35,140 nt of DNA. Origin: an uncultured Octadecabacter sp. Its GTDB lineage: Bacteria; Pseudomonadota; Alphaproteobacteria; Rhodobacterales; Rhodobacteraceae. A program made the position numbers and the translations under genes. Where the stretch lies: positions 1 to 35,140 of the forward strand of contig CALBVZ010000076.1 of the NCBI GenBank assembly GCA_937969445.1, given 5' to 3'. Shown here one piece after another: positions 10,659-21,255 of the stretch (positions are counted from its first letter, which is position 1; each line of letters opens with the position of its first letter). Under the pieces are notes generated by a model. The model was given only the letters and a program-made list of their open reading frames with translations. It was not told where the DNA came from and did not search any database.

Positions 10659-10909
10659 GTTGGTCGATTGTCATCGCAGCCCTTTGGGTCTTGGTCGCGA
10701 CAGGGACGGCGTTGCTGCCGATGCGAAGGCAGTACGTTCCCGGTGTTACGTTGCTGTTGATTGCGCCGGTTCTTATCATTTGGCTTGGATATGATTTTGG
10801 TTGGGGTTGGAGTGCGGCGGCATTCCTTGGGTTTGCGTCGATGTTTCGCAATCCGCTAAAATATTTGTTCGCGCGTGCGCGCGGGCAACGTCCGGAGATT
10901 CCACGATGA
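10655..10909 (+). CDS. Small membrane protein, probably DUF2484 family
   Basis: 84 aa; MSWSIVIAALWVLVATGTALLPMRRQYVPGVTLLLIAPVLIIWLGYDFGWGWSAAAFLGFASMFRNPLKYL. Confidence 0.65.
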   Translation: MSWSIVIAALWVLVATGTALLPMRRQYVPGVTLLLIAPVLIIWLGYDFGWGWSAAAFLGFASMFRNPLKYLFARARGQRPEIPR

Positions 10910-11160
10910 TGGCGATGGGTTTAGGGTTTGCTTGGTTGATTGCAGCCAATTTTCTGGCGTTAGTGCCAAGCCGCGACAATTTGTGGACACGGGCCTATGT
11001 GCTGATCGCCATTGGCATCCCGCTGTTGGGGTACATTACATACACTAACGGTCCGCTTTTAGGGATGGTGTTTTTGGTTGCCGGATGCAGTGTGTTGCGC
11101 TGGCCGGTGATCTATTTGGGGCGTTGGATACGCCGCGTTATGGCGAAGAGCGAAAGCTAA
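10906..11160 (+). CDS. Small membrane protein, probably DUF2484-like
   Basis: 84 aa from ATG 10906 (ATGA overlap with previous stop); RWPVIYLGRWIRRV tail similar in layout to the preceding protein. Confidence 0.6.
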   Translation: MMAMGLGFAWLIAANFLALVPSRDNLWTRAYVLIAIGIPLLGYITYTNGPLLGMVFLVAGCSVLRWPVIYLGRWIRRVMAKSES

Positions 11161-11210
11161 GGGCGCGACAAATGCTTGGCAGCAGTGGTGTGTCGCGCTA
11201 AACGAACCCC

Positions 11211-12146
11211 ATGATGTTGAATGATTTGCCCGATGTACGCGGCGTGTTAACGCCAAACCGTGACCTGTCAGAACTGACGTGGATGCGCGTGGGTGGACCT
11301 GCGGATGTGTTGTTCCAGCCTGCCGATGAAGATGATTTGTGCGCGTTTTTGACGGCTTTGCCACGCGACATCCCAGTTTTTGCCATGGGGGTCGGGTCCA
11401 ACCTGATCGTTCGCGATGGTGGCGTGCGCGGTGTTGTGATCCGGCTTGGGCGTGGTTTCAACGGCATTGAGTTTGACGGAAACACTGTGCGGGCAGGGGC
11501 GGCGGCATTGGATATGCATGTGGCGCGCAAGGCTGCGGCGCAGGGGCTGAATCTGACGTTTTTGCGCACCATTCCCGGATCCATAGGCGGCGCTGTTCGA
11601 ATGAATGCGGGGTGCTACGGCGACTATATGGCCGATGTTTTGCAGGACGTACGCGTTGTGATGCGCGATGGCTCTGTGCAAACGCTGGCCGCTGATGCAC
11701 TTGATTTGCAGTATCGCTCGTCCACTTTGCCGGAAGGAGCCGTGATCGTTTCGGCCACTATGAAAGCCTCAAGTGAGGATGCACAGGTTCTTGAAGATCG
11801 CATGGCGGCGCAGCTGGCCAAGCGGGACGAAACACAGCCAACCAAAGACCGCACAGCTGGCAGCACGTTCCGAAATCCGGCAGGGTTCTCCAGCACCGGT
11901 AAGGCGGATGACAGCCAAGATTTGAAGGCGTGGAAGGTGATTGATGACGCTGGAATGCGCGGCGCAACCATTGGTGGCGCGGTGATGAACGTTAAACATT
12001 CCAACTTTTTAACCAACGCGGGCGGGGCTACTGCGGCGGACCTAGAAGATCTAGGGGAAAGCGTTAGAAAAAAGGTTTACGAAACCAGTGGATTAACGCT
12101 AGTATGGGAAATTATGAGGGTTGGTGAACCGGCCCCGAAAGACTGA
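11211..12146 (+). CDS. murB: UDP-N-acetylmuramate dehydrogenase
   Basis: [58 protein letters not shown]. Confidence 0.95.
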   Translation: MMLNDLPDVRGVLTPNRDLSELTWMRVGGPADVLFQPADEDDLCAFLTALPRDIPVFAMGVGSNLIVRDGGVRGVVIRLGRGFNGIEFDGNTVRAGAAALDMHVARKAAAQGLNLTFLRTIPGSIGGAVRMNAGCYGDYMADVLQDVRVVMRDGSVQTLAADALDLQYRSSTLPEGAVIVSATMKASSEDAQVLEDRMAAQLAKRDETQPTKDRTAGSTFRNPAGFSSTGKADDSQDLKAWKVIDDAGMRGATIGGAVMNVKHSNFLTNAGGATAADLEDLGESVRKKVYETSGLTLVWEIMRVGEPAPKD

Positions 12147-12165
12147 TCCCCTTTATCGGGTCAAA

Positions 12166-12220
12166 GCCCCACAGGCAGGGGCGCGGTAAACAAAGTATAT
12201 GACGACCCAACAAAGGGTCG
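12166..12220 (+). other. Two hairpins in the murB-ddl gap
   Basis: GCCCC-N7-GGGGC (12166-12182) and CGACCC-AACAAA-GGGTCG (12203-12220). Confidence 0.5.
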
Positions 12221-12236
12221 CGAAAGAGGCGATAGC

Positions 12237-13172
12237 GTGTCGAGCAGGACACCCCAAACCGTAGCCGTTCTAATGGGCGGCCCCTCGGCTGAACGTGAGG
12301 TATCCCTCAGTTCAGGCAAAGAATGTGCGGCCGCTTTGCGCGTCGCCGGTTTCAACGTGGTTGAGATCGATGCCGGTGCCGACCTTGTTGAGCAGCTGAA
12401 AGCCGCTAAGCCAGATGTTGCGTTTAATGCGCTTCATGGCCGTTGGTGTGAAGACGGTGTTGTGCAGGGCGTGCTTGAATGGTTGCGCATCCCGTACACG
12501 CACAGCGGCGTTCTGGCGTCTGCAATGGCGATGGATAAGCAAAAAACCAAAGACGTTTATCGCACGTACGGCTTGCCGTTTGTCGACAGCGTTTTGGCGA
12601 CCAAGGCACAGATTGAGGCGAGCCATGTGATGGAGCCGCCCTACGTTGTGAAACCGTTCGATGAGGGCTCTAGCGTTGGCGTGTATCTGGTTCACGAGGC
12701 CGCCAATGGCACGCCAAAGATTGCGCCGGAATTACCAGATTTGTTGATGGTCGAGGCCTTTGCGCCGGGCCGTGAGTTAACGACAGCTGTAATGGGGGCG
12801 GGGGCCGCATCTGCAGAAAGCCGCGCGTTGACCGTGACGGATATCATCGTGGACGGCTGGTATGACTATGAAGCCAAGTATGGCGATGGCGGGTCAAAGC
12901 ACGTTCTTCCCGCTGATATCCCACAGGAAATTTTCGATGCTTGTCTCGATTACGCAGTGCGCGCGCATAATGCGCTTGGGTGTCGCGGGCTTAGCCGCAC
13001 GGATTTCCGCTGGGACGAAAACCGCGGTGTTGATGGGCTGATCTTGCTGGAAACGAATACACAGCCTGGAATGACACCGACTTCGTTGGCCCCTGAACAG
13101 GCGGCGCATGTTGGCATTTCTTTCCCAGAATTGATGACTTGGATGGTGGAGGACGCGTCATGCGATCGCTAA
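12237..13172 (+). CDS. ddl: D-alanine--D-alanine ligase
   Basis: [64 protein letters not shown] start. Confidence 0.95.
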   Translation: MSSRTPQTVAVLMGGPSAEREVSLSSGKECAAALRVAGFNVVEIDAGADLVEQLKAAKPDVAFNALHGRWCEDGVVQGVLEWLRIPYTHSGVLASAMAMDKQKTKDVYRTYGLPFVDSVLATKAQIEASHVMEPPYVVKPFDEGSSVGVYLVHEAANGTPKIAPELPDLLMVEAFAPGRELTTAVMGAGAASAESRALTVTDIIVDGWYDYEAKYGDGGSKHVLPADIPQEIFDACLDYAVRAHNALGCRGLSRTDFRWDENRGVDGLILLETNTQPGMTPTSLAPEQAAHVGISFPELMTWMVEDASCDR

Positions 13173-14038
13173 AGGCACAACGTTCCGAGGGCACGCGCCG
13201 CGACCCAGCGCCAAGCCGCTGGGGATATCGTTACCAGCGTTTGATGTTGACACCGGGCTTTCGCAAACTGGTTAAGGTTGGCGTGCCGCTATTGGTTGTT
13301 GGCGGCCTGATCGCAGGCTGGACCGCACGTGAGGCGAACCGCCAGATGATTGCGGATGCCTACAACAACACCAAAACCCAAATTCAGCAACGCGATGAAT
13401 TCATGGTTAAGGTGATGGCGATTGATGGGGCTGATGACACGTTGGCGGCTGATATCCGCACGGTTTTGCCGTTGGAATTCCCGCAGTCCAACTTTGACCT
13501 CGACCTAGAGGAAATGCGCCAAACGGTTGCAGCTTTGCCCGCCGTAGCTGAGGCCGCATTGCGCGTGCGTCCGGGTGGAATTTTGCAGGTGAACGTCACG
13601 CAACGGGTTCCGGTTGCTGTGTTTCGCGCGCCCGAAGGCCTCAAGCTGATCGACAGTGAAGGTGTGCTGATCCAAAACATTATCGCGCGTGCGGATCGTT
13701 CTGATCTGCCGCTGATCACAGGTGATGGCGCCCGCGAAGCGCTTGGTGAAGGGCTTGAGATCTACCGCGTTGCAGGGCCGCTTGCGCCGCGTATGCGCGG
13801 TGTTGTGCGCATGGGGGAACGTCGTTGGGACGTTATCCTTGATAGTGGCCAACGCATTTTACTGCCAACAGAAAACCCGGTGCCTGCGTTCGAGCGCGTT
13901 GTTGCATTGAATCAAGCCCAAGACTTGCTGGAACGGGATGTCGCCGTCGTCGACATGCGCCACCCAGCCCGCCCGACAATCCGATTGAACGAACAGGCCG
14001 TGACGAATTTGCGTCAGATCAACGCCGAACAAGAATAA
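13160..14038 (+). CDS. ftsQ: Cell division protein FtsQ
   Basis: Position between ddl and ftsA, N-terminal TM, POTRA/FtsQ-like region [31 protein letters not shown]. Confidence 0.9.
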   Translation: MRSLKAQRSEGTRRDPAPSRWGYRYQRLMLTPGFRKLVKVGVPLLVVGGLIAGWTAREANRQMIADAYNNTKTQIQQRDEFMVKVMAIDGADDTLAADIRTVLPLEFPQSNFDLDLEEMRQTVAALPAVAEAALRVRPGGILQVNVTQRVPVAVFRAPEGLKLIDSEGVLIQNIIARADRSDLPLITGDGAREALGEGLEIYRVAGPLAPRMRGVVRMGERRWDVILDSGQRILLPTENPVPAFERVVALNQAQDLLERDVAVVDMRHPARPTIRLNEQAVTNLRQINAEQE

Positions 14039-14055
14039 GAATAGGTGTGTAAAAC

Positions 14056-15402
14056 ATGAGAGATCTTTACCAATCCCAGCGCGCCATGCGCGCCATGCGT
14101 CAGGCGGCAATGCAACGCGGTGTTATCGCGATTTTAGACATCGGCAGTTCCAAGATTGCCTGCCTTGTTCTGCGGTTCGACGGACCTGAGCAGTTTAGCG
14201 CCAAGGATGGCATCGGGGATGGTGTTGGTTCCATGGCGGGGCAGTCCTCGTTTCGGGTGATTGGTGCGGCGACGACCCGTTCACGCGGTGTGCGTTTTGG
14301 TGAAGTTGAAGCAATGGCTGAAACGGAACGCGCTGTTCGCACGGCGGTTCAAGCGGCCCAAAAGATGGCGAACGTGCGTGTTGATCACGTGATTGCCTGT
14401 TTGTCTGGTGGCCGTCCGCGGTCCTACGGTTTGGACGGGCAGGTCGAGGTAATGGGTCAAACCGTTACAGAAGGTGACATTGGCCGCGTGTTAGCAGAAT
14501 GCGAAGTGCCGGATATTGGCGAAGGCCGCCAAGTGTTGCACGCGCAGCCGATCAATTTCGCGCTTGATCACCGGTCGGGTCTTGAAGACCCGCGTGGGCA
14601 GATCGGGTCTACATTGACCACAGACATGCACCTTATGACTGTAGAAGACAGCATCATTGAGAACCTTCTTTACTGTATCAAACGCTGTGATCTTGAGCTG
14701 GCGGGCGTTGCGTCCTCTGCTTATGCGGCTGGAATTTCATCGCTGGTCGAAGACGAACAAGAACTCGGCGCGGCCTGTATTGATATGGGGGGCGGCTCGA
14801 CCGGAATCTCCATCTTTATGCGCAAACATATGATCTACTCAGACTCCGTTCGCATGGGCGGGGACCACGTGACGTCCGATATTTCGATGGGTCTGCAAGT
14901 TGCGCCTGCGATGGCGGAACGGATCAAAACATTCTACGGCGGCGTCCTGGCGACAGGCATGGATGATCGCGAGATGATCGAAGTTGGCAGCAACACAGGC
15001 GACTGGGAGCGGGATCGCCGCACCGTCAGCCGCGCCGAACTGATTGGCATCATGCGCCCACGCGTTGAAGAAATCCTTGAAGAAGTGCGCGTGCGTTTGG
15101 ACGCGGCGGGCTTTGAACATTTGCCAAGCCAACAGATCGTTCTGACCGGTGGGGGCAGCCAAATTCCGGGCCTCGACGGTCTGGCCAGCAAAATCCTTGG
15201 CCAGCAAGTGCGCCTTGGTCGCCCGTTGCGCGTGCAAGGTTTGCCGCAAGCCGCGACTGGGTCTGCATTTTCGGCGGCCGTTGGCCTCAGCCTTTTTGCG
15301 GCGAACCCGCAAGACGAGTGGTGGGACTTCGATATTCCTGCCGAGAAGTATCCAGCACGCTCCCTCAAACGGGCGGTTCGTTGGTTCAGAGAGAACTGGT
15401 AG
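14056..15402 (+). CDS. ftsA: Cell division protein FtsA
   Basis: VIAILDIGSSKIACLVLR, CIDMGGGSTGISIF, VLTGGGSQIPGL, C-terminal amphipathic SLKRAVRWFRENW. Confidence 0.95.
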   Translation: MRDLYQSQRAMRAMRQAAMQRGVIAILDIGSSKIACLVLRFDGPEQFSAKDGIGDGVGSMAGQSSFRVIGAATTRSRGVRFGEVEAMAETERAVRTAVQAAQKMANVRVDHVIACLSGGRPRSYGLDGQVEVMGQTVTEGDIGRVLAECEVPDIGEGRQVLHAQPINFALDHRSGLEDPRGQIGSTLTTDMHLMTVEDSIIENLLYCIKRCDLELAGVASSAYAAGISSLVEDEQELGAACIDMGGGSTGISIFMRKHMIYSDSVRMGGDHVTSDISMGLQVAPAMAERIKTFYGGVLATGMDDREMIEVGSNTGDWERDRRTVSRAELIGIMRPRVEEILEEVRVRLDAAGFEHLPSQQIVLTGGGSQIPGLDGLASKILGQQVRLGRPLRVQGLPQAATGSAFSAAVGLSLFAANPQDEWWDFDIPAEKYPARSLKRAVRWFRENW

Positions 15403-15405
15403 TTC

Positions 15406-15423
15406 CGTGGGTTACCACCCACG
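15406..15423 (+). other. Hairpin just after the ftsA stop
   Basis: CGTGGGT-TACC-ACCCACG perfect stem, no T tract. Confidence 0.5.
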
Positions 15424-15601
15424 CATACGCAAGATTTCGCCGATCACCCCAGATACGGCGGAAAATATCGCCGAGAGGCCCACATTTTGCGGTTTTTTGG
15501 CACTTTAGACGTGACCCAAGGGGCAGAGGCCGTTAAGGTCCAGTGAATAATTCGACAAGAACGCCCGATGGGACGGGCCCAACAAGACAGGCGGACAGCA
15601 C

Positions 15602-17182
15602 ATGACATTGAACCTCTCCATGCCCGGGCAGGAAGAACTGAAACCACGCATCACCGTATTCGGTGTCGGCGGCGCAGGCGGTAACGCAGTAAACAACATG
15701 ATCGAGCAAGAGCTTGAAGGTGTTGAATTTGTCGTCGCCAACACAGACGCGCAGGCGCTTCAGCAGTCCCGCTCAGATGCGAAAATTCAGATGGGTGTCA
15801 AAGTCACCGAAGGTTTGGGTGCAGGTGCACGTGCAACCGTTGGTGCAGCTGCCGCAGAAGAATCAATTGAACAGATCGTTGACCACCTAGCTGGCGCACA
15901 CATGTGCTTCATTACAGCAGGTATGGGCGGCGGCACGGGTACCGGTGCTGCACCGATCATCGCCCAGGCTGCCCGCGAGCTTGGCGTTCTGACTGTTGGT
16001 GTTGTCACCAAGCCGTTCCAGTTTGAAGGCGGCAAGCGCATGACCCAAGCTGATGCAGGCATCGAAGCCCTGCAAAAGGTTGTCGACACGCTGATCATCA
16101 TTCCAAACCAGAACCTGTTCCGTCTGGCGAATGAAAACACAACTTTCACCGAAGCGTTCTCCCTTGCGGATGATGTGCTTTATCAAGGTGTTAAGGGTGT
16201 TACAGACCTTATGGTTCGCCCTGGTCTTATCAACCTCGACTTTGCTGACGTTCGCGCCGTAATGGACGAAATGGGCAAGGCGATGATGGGCACAGGCGAG
16301 GCTGACGGCCAGGACCGTGCGGTTCAGGCGGCAGAAAAAGCCATCGCGAATCCATTGCTGGACGAAATCAGCTTGGAAGGCGCACGCGGCGTTCTGATCA
16401 ACATCACTGGTGGCTACGACCTGACGTTGTTCGAACTCGACGAAGCCGCCAACAAGATCCGCGAAAAGGTCGACCCAGAAGCAAACATCATCGTTGGTTC
16501 CACGCTGGATACTGGCATGGAAGGCAAGATGCGCGTGTCCGTTGTGGCCACAGGTATCGACGCTGTTGCGAAATCGTCCGATATGCCGGTTCCGCGTCGT
16601 CCAATGGCTGCACCTTTGACGCAGCAAGTTACGGCTGAAGTAAAAGAAGCAGCACCGGCACCAGTTGAAGCGGCAGCAGAAGTTGCTGCGGTTGTTGCGC
16701 AAGCAGCACCTGAGCCAACTCTGTTTGACGAAGCAGCCGCACCAGCACCGGCACCAGCGCCAACATTTGACGCACCGGCGGCCGCCGCTGCAGCCGAAGC
16801 TGATCTGCCACCGGCCGCTTACCAGCCACGCGCAGAACCAGAGATCGAAGCAACAACTGACGCATTCGTTGCACCGCAGCGCCCAGCAGTTGGAACGCCT
16901 TCTCAGGAAACGCTTGATCGCCTGCGCACTGCAGCGACACGTAGCGCGCCAGCGGCTGCTCCAGTGGCTGAGCCAATGGAAACAGAAGAGGCGGCAAAGC
17001 CACGGATGGGTGGGTTGAACAGCCTGATCAGCCGTATGACTGGCCATAACGAAAGCCAAGCCAATGAGCGCCCGCAGCCACCAGTTGCGACTCTGCGCGA
17101 AGAGGCTGCTCCGACGTCTGAAGCGGATGCAGACCAAGAACGCATCGAAATTCCAGCGTTCCTGCGTCGCCAAGCGAACTAA
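15602..17182 (+). CDS. ftsZ: Cell division protein FtsZ
   Basis: [28 protein letters not shown] tubulin signature, Ala/Pro-rich linker, C-terminal [10 protein letters not shown] peptide. Confidence 0.98.
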   Translation: MTLNLSMPGQEELKPRITVFGVGGAGGNAVNNMIEQELEGVEFVVANTDAQALQQSRSDAKIQMGVKVTEGLGAGARATVGAAAAEESIEQIVDHLAGAHMCFITAGMGGGTGTGAAPIIAQAARELGVLTVGVVTKPFQFEGGKRMTQADAGIEALQKVVDTLIIIPNQNLFRLANENTTFTEAFSLADDVLYQGVKGVTDLMVRPGLINLDFADVRAVMDEMGKAMMGTGEADGQDRAVQAAEKAIANPLLDEISLEGARGVLINITGGYDLTLFELDEAANKIREKVDPEANIIVGSTLDTGMEGKMRVSVVATGIDAVAKSSDMPVPRRPMAAPLTQQVTAEVKEAAPAPVEAAAEVAAVVAQAAPEPTLFDEAAAPAPAPAPTFDAPAAAAAAEADLPPAAYQPRAEPEIEATTDAFVAPQRPAVGTPSQETLDRLRTAATRSAPAAAPVAEPMETEEAAKPRMGGLNSLISRMTGHNESQANERPQPPVATLREEAAPTSEADADQERIEIPAFLRRQAN

Positions 17183-17216
17183 ATTGATGTGACGCAAGGT
17201 CACAATTTACGGAGAA

Positions 17217-17247
17217 GGGCTGCCAATTGGCGGCCCTTTTTCTTTTT
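17217..17247 (+). terminator. Intrinsic terminator of ftsZ
   Basis: GGGCTGCC-AATT-GGCGGCCC stem (one G-T pair) followed by TTTTTCTTTTT. Confidence 0.85.
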
Positions 17248-17391
17248 GTATCAAGTGTTTGCCGCGTTGCGGCGATAAGGCAGGCTGTTTTGTGCCGTTT
17301 TGTAACAGGGATGTTTCAGTCCGTTGCAAAGAGTGTGTTGAGAGAAGGCCTGCCACCTCTTAAGTCTTTTTCAACAAAGAAGGTTTTATCC

Positions 17392-18312
17392 GTGCAAACG
17401 ACTCTCGACACAACAGTGGCATTTGAAGGCAAGGGGCTCCACCTCGGGCAGCCTGTGTCTGTTGTTGTGCGTCCTGCGCCTGCGGATCACGGGATTATCT
17501 TTCGCCGCATGGATGTTGATGCATCCAAAGCAGATGTTCCGGCACTATGGCACCGCGTCATCGTTTCACCGCTGAACACGCGGATTGAAAACGCGGCGGG
17601 GACGTCTGTTTCCACGATCGAACACATCATGGCAGCACTTGCCGGCTGTGGCCTGCACAACGCATTGGTTGAAGTAACGGGCCCTGAAATACCGATCCTC
17701 GATGGGTCTGCTGCGCAATTCGTTGAAGGGTTTCTTCACGCAGGCGTTCGCCGTCTGAATGCACCTTTGCGTGTTATCGAAGTGTTGAAACCCGTTTCGG
17801 TGAAGGTGGGCGATGCTACTGCGCGTCTTGACCCCGCCGACACCCTGCACATCCGTTTTGAAATTGATTTTGCTGATCGTGCAATCGGCCATCAGGAAAA
17901 GACCTTGAACATGTCGAATGGCGCATTCGTGCGTGAGCTGAGCAATAGCCGCACGTTCTGCCGTTCCTCTGATGTAGACGCGATGCGCGCACAGGGCCTT
18001 GCCCTTGGTGGCACGTTGGAAAACGCCGTTGTGGTTGATGGCGCTGAGGTTCTTAGCCCTGGTGGTTTACGCCACAAGGACGAAGCCGTGCGCCATAAGA
18101 TGTTGGATGCATTGGGTGATTTGTATACTGCTGGCGCGCCTATTCTGGGTCGCTACACTGGATCCAAGGCTGGTCATGCGGTCACGAACGCCTTGCTCTG
18201 TGCGTTGTTTACCGATCCTGGTGCTTGGGCGTGGCGCGATGCTGACGTGGCAACCGCGGCTCGTTTGCCGGGTGTTGGTCTTCGTTGGGCTGACGTTCCG
18301 GCCGTCGCTTAA
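17392..18312 (+). CDS. lpxC: UDP-3-O-acyl-N-acetylglucosamine deacetylase
   Basis: QTTLDTTVAFEGKGLHLGQPV, STIEHIMAAL, ILDGSAAQFVEG, RHKMLDALGDLY; GTG 17392 preceded by AAGAAGG; the 17227 start of the ORF track lies inside the ftsZ terminator. Confidence 0.92.
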   Translation: MQTTLDTTVAFEGKGLHLGQPVSVVVRPAPADHGIIFRRMDVDASKADVPALWHRVIVSPLNTRIENAAGTSVSTIEHIMAALAGCGLHNALVEVTGPEIPILDGSAAQFVEGFLHAGVRRLNAPLRVIEVLKPVSVKVGDATARLDPADTLHIRFEIDFADRAIGHQEKTLNMSNGAFVRELSNSRTFCRSSDVDAMRAQGLALGGTLENAVVVDGAEVLSPGGLRHKDEAVRHKMLDALGDLYTAGAPILGRYTGSKAGHAVTNALLCALFTDPGAWAWRDADVATAARLPGVGLRWADVPAVA

Positions 18313-18436
18313 ATTACGACATTTATCAATCGTGATCACGCGCGTGCAAAAGGCATTTTGCACCCAATATTTATGTGCTAGACCGATCCCAACGAGAAAC
18401 GATGTTCGAACAATAACCTTGAGCGGGGGCGCCTCA

Positions 18437-19291
18437 ATGTCAGGCCGCAGCAGCATTTTGAAACTTCGTAAAGGTCTGGCCACAGGCGTGCTTTCGCTTG
18501 GTCTGTTGGCAGGGTGCAACGCGCTAAATACCCGCGCGCCAGGGGCTTTGGAGACATATTCAGCACAAGAGATCTTTGAACGCGGCGAGTTTGAACTCGA
18601 ACGCGGGCAGGGCGATGAGGCTGCGTTCTACTTCGGTGAAATAGAACGCCTCTATCCCTATTCTGAATGGGCCAAACGCGCATTGATTATGCAGGCGTTT
18701 TCCTACCACCGTGATCAAGACTACCCGAATTCACGCGCCGCAGCCCAACGTTACATTGACTTTTACCCAGTGGATGCAGACGCGGCTTACGCCCAGTATT
18801 TGCTGGCGCTGTCCTACTATGATCAGATTGACGAAGTTGGCCGTGACCAAGGTTTGACGTTCCAAGCGCTGCAAGCATTGCGGGTTGTGATCGAACGCTA
18901 CCCTGAAAGCGAATATGCGCGTTCTTCGGTTCTGAAATTCGACCTGGCCTTTGACCACCTCGCCGCAAAAGAGATGGAAATCGGCCGTTATTACCTCAAG
19001 CGCGACCATTTCGCAGCATCGATCAACCGGTTCCGCATCGTTGTCGAAGACTTCCAAACAACGTCGCACACACCCGAAGCCTTGCACCGCTTGGTTGAAG
19101 CGTATCTGTCGCTTGGTCTTGTTGAAGAGGCCCAAACCGCAGGTGCGATCCTTGGCTACAACTACCAATCAACTGAGTGGTACGAGGATAGTTTCGCATT
19201 GCTGACAGGGCAGGGGCTTGAGCCGAAATCTATCGGCGACAACTGGCTGTCCGCCATCTATCGTCAGATGGTTCGCGGCGAATGGCTCTAG
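18437..19291 (+). CDS. bamD: Outer membrane assembly lipoprotein BamD (ComL)
   Basis: Lipobox LLAGC, TPR-like YPYSEWAKRALIMQAFSYHRDQDYPNSRAAAQRYIDFYP; start trimmed from 17999. Confidence 0.92.
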   Translation: MSGRSSILKLRKGLATGVLSLGLLAGCNALNTRAPGALETYSAQEIFERGEFELERGQGDEAAFYFGEIERLYPYSEWAKRALIMQAFSYHRDQDYPNSRAAAQRYIDFYPVDADAAYAQYLLALSYYDQIDEVGRDQGLTFQALQALRVVIERYPESEYARSSVLKFDLAFDHLAAKEMEIGRYYLKRDHFAASINRFRIVVEDFQTTSHTPEALHRLVEAYLSLGLVEEAQTAGAILGYNYQSTEWYEDSFALLTGQGLEPKSIGDNWLSAIYRQMVRGEWL

Positions 19292-19299
19292 GTTAGGGC

Positions 19300-20949
19300 A
19301 TGCTCCGCAGCCTTGATATTCGTGACATGTTAATCATTGATCGGTTGGAACTTGCGTTTCAACCGGGCCTTAACGTGCTGACGGGTGAAACTGGTGCGGG
19401 TAAATCTATCCTTTTGGATTCATTGGGTTTTGTTCTTGGATGGCGTGGCCGAGCTGAGCTTGTTCGCCAAGGCGCAGACCAAGGTGAGGTGATTGCCGAG
19501 TTTGATCTCGCCGATAGTCACGCGGCATGGGATGTGCTGCGTGAGGCGGGTTTCACATATGATGACAGCCTGATTTTGCGACGCATTAACACGCGTGACG
19601 GGCGCAAAACGGCCTGGATCAATGACCGTCGCGTCAGTGGTGAAATTTTGCGGGCGGTGTCTGAAACGCTTGTCGAATTGCACGGCCAACACGATGATCG
19701 CGGATTGCTGAACCCACGGGGGCACCGTGTGCTTCTGGATGATTTTGGCGGTCTCGCGCCTGAGTTGGCTAAGGTTCGCAGCACGTGGAAAATCTTGGTG
19801 GCAGCGAAGAAAGAACTCACTGCGGCTGAGGCACGCGTTGCTGAACTGCAGGCGGAAGAAGAGTTTCTGCGCCACGCTGTGGCTGAGCTCGATGGGCTTG
19901 CGCCGACAGCCGGTGAAGATGCCCACCTTGATCAGCAGCGCCGCAAAATGCAGGCCGCTGAGAAAATTGGCGTTGATATTTCCAAAGCACAACAAGCACT
20001 TGGCCTAAACGGGGGCGAAGGCATGCTTGGCGATGCGATGCGTTGGCTCAGCGATTCAGCTGACCAAGCAGACGGCACATTAGAAGCGCCGATCGCCGCA
20101 TTGGAACGCGCAATGGCCGAACTAAGTGAAGCGCAAGCGGGCGTCGAAGCCTGCATCGATGCGCTGGCGTTTAATCCGTTTGAGCTGGAACAAGTCGAAG
20201 AGCGCCTGTTCGCGATCCGTGGTTTGGCGCGTAAACACAATATCCTAGCGGATGAGCTTGGGCCATTTGCCGATGGATTGCGCGAGCGACTGAACGCGCT
20301 GGATCGCGGCGCGTCTGACCTTGCCGATCTAACGACAGAATTGGACATTGCGCAGGCTGGATACGACAAAGCGGCGGCTAAGTTAACGGCGTCGCGGCGC
20401 AAGTGGGCCGTGAAGCTTGATAAGGCGATGGCGAGTGAGCTTGCCCCGTTAAAAATGGAACGCGCTGTTTTCGTTACGGAAATCACAGAAGCCGAGGCTG
20501 GGCCGGATGGGGTTGATACGGTTGCCTTTACAGTTGCAACCAACCCAGGCGCGCCCGCTGGGCCGATCGGAAAGATCGCATCGGGTGGTGAATTGAGCCG
20601 CTTCCTGCTTGCGCTCAAGGTCTGTCTGACCGGCGCTGAGTCCGGCCTGACTTTGATTTTTGATGAGATCGACCGCGGTGTAGGTGGTGCGACGGCGGAT
20701 GCTGTTGGCCGCCGTTTGTCAGAGCTGGCAGGGCAGGGCCAAGTACTGGTGGTGACGCACAGCCCACAGGTTGCTGCTCTCGGGGATCATCATTGGCGAG
20801 TCGAGAAACGCCAGACCAAAGACGCGACGCTGTCGACTGTCGTTGGATTGGTGGATGATGCGCGTATCGATGAAATCGCACGCATGCTTAGCGGTGATCG
20901 CATCACTGAAGAAGCCCGCGCTGCTGCAAGGGCGTTGGTTCCTGTCTGA
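19300..20949 (+). CDS. recN: DNA repair protein RecN
   Basis: MLRSLDIRDMLIIDRLELAFQPGLNVLTGETGAGKSILLDSLGFVLG, IASGGELSRFLLALK, LIFDEIDRGVGG. Confidence 0.96.
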   Translation: MLRSLDIRDMLIIDRLELAFQPGLNVLTGETGAGKSILLDSLGFVLGWRGRAELVRQGADQGEVIAEFDLADSHAAWDVLREAGFTYDDSLILRRINTRDGRKTAWINDRRVSGEILRAVSETLVELHGQHDDRGLLNPRGHRVLLDDFGGLAPELAKVRSTWKILVAAKKELTAAEARVAELQAEEEFLRHAVAELDGLAPTAGEDAHLDQQRRKMQAAEKIGVDISKAQQALGLNGGEGMLGDAMRWLSDSADQADGTLEAPIAALERAMAELSEAQAGVEACIDALAFNPFELEQVEERLFAIRGLARKHNILADELGPFADGLRERLNALDRGASDLADLTTELDIAQAGYDKAAAKLTASRRKWAVKLDKAMASELAPLKMERAVFVTEITEAEAGPDGVDTVAFTVATNPGAPAGPIGKIASGGELSRFLLALKVCLTGAESGLTLIFDEIDRGVGGATADAVGRRLSELAGQGQVLVVTHSPQVAALGDHHWRVEKRQTKDATLSTVVGLVDDARIDEIARMLSGDRITEEARAAARALVPV

Positions 20950-21255
20950 CCCACTTTAGGTCGCGAAAAGTCAATCTTACCCTGTATAGGCGCAGCTAAA
21001 TTTTGAGTTTAGTTGAGAAAAGACAAGCCCAGCCGGTTGGTGTTTAACGCTGAAATACCCACGTCATTGCCACCGTCCGACCAAAACCAGCGCCGATTGC
21101 TCGACTTGTTAAAATACTCGATCTGCGATTAGAAAATCGCGCCACGAGGTCTAAAAGAAATTCTGTGACCCGAGAGTCAAATTCCAATTCACCACTCTAA
21201 TAGTGAGTAAGTTAACCTTTTGGTCAATTTCTCGCTTACCCCATTTGGGTTAAAA

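Noticed and set aside
14083-14101. GCGCCATGC tandem duplication near the ftsA start
   Set aside because: Encodes RAMRAMR in the FtsA N-terminus; too short to claim more
16629-16850. Repetitive GCA/CCA-rich DNA in ftsZ
   Set aside because: Explained by the Ala/Pro-rich disordered FtsZ C-terminal linker
15887-17203. 438-aa minus-strand ORF opposite ftsZ
   Set aside because: Antisense to a clear FtsZ; composition (Trp/Arg/Cys/His-rich) is typical of shadow ORFs created by codon bias
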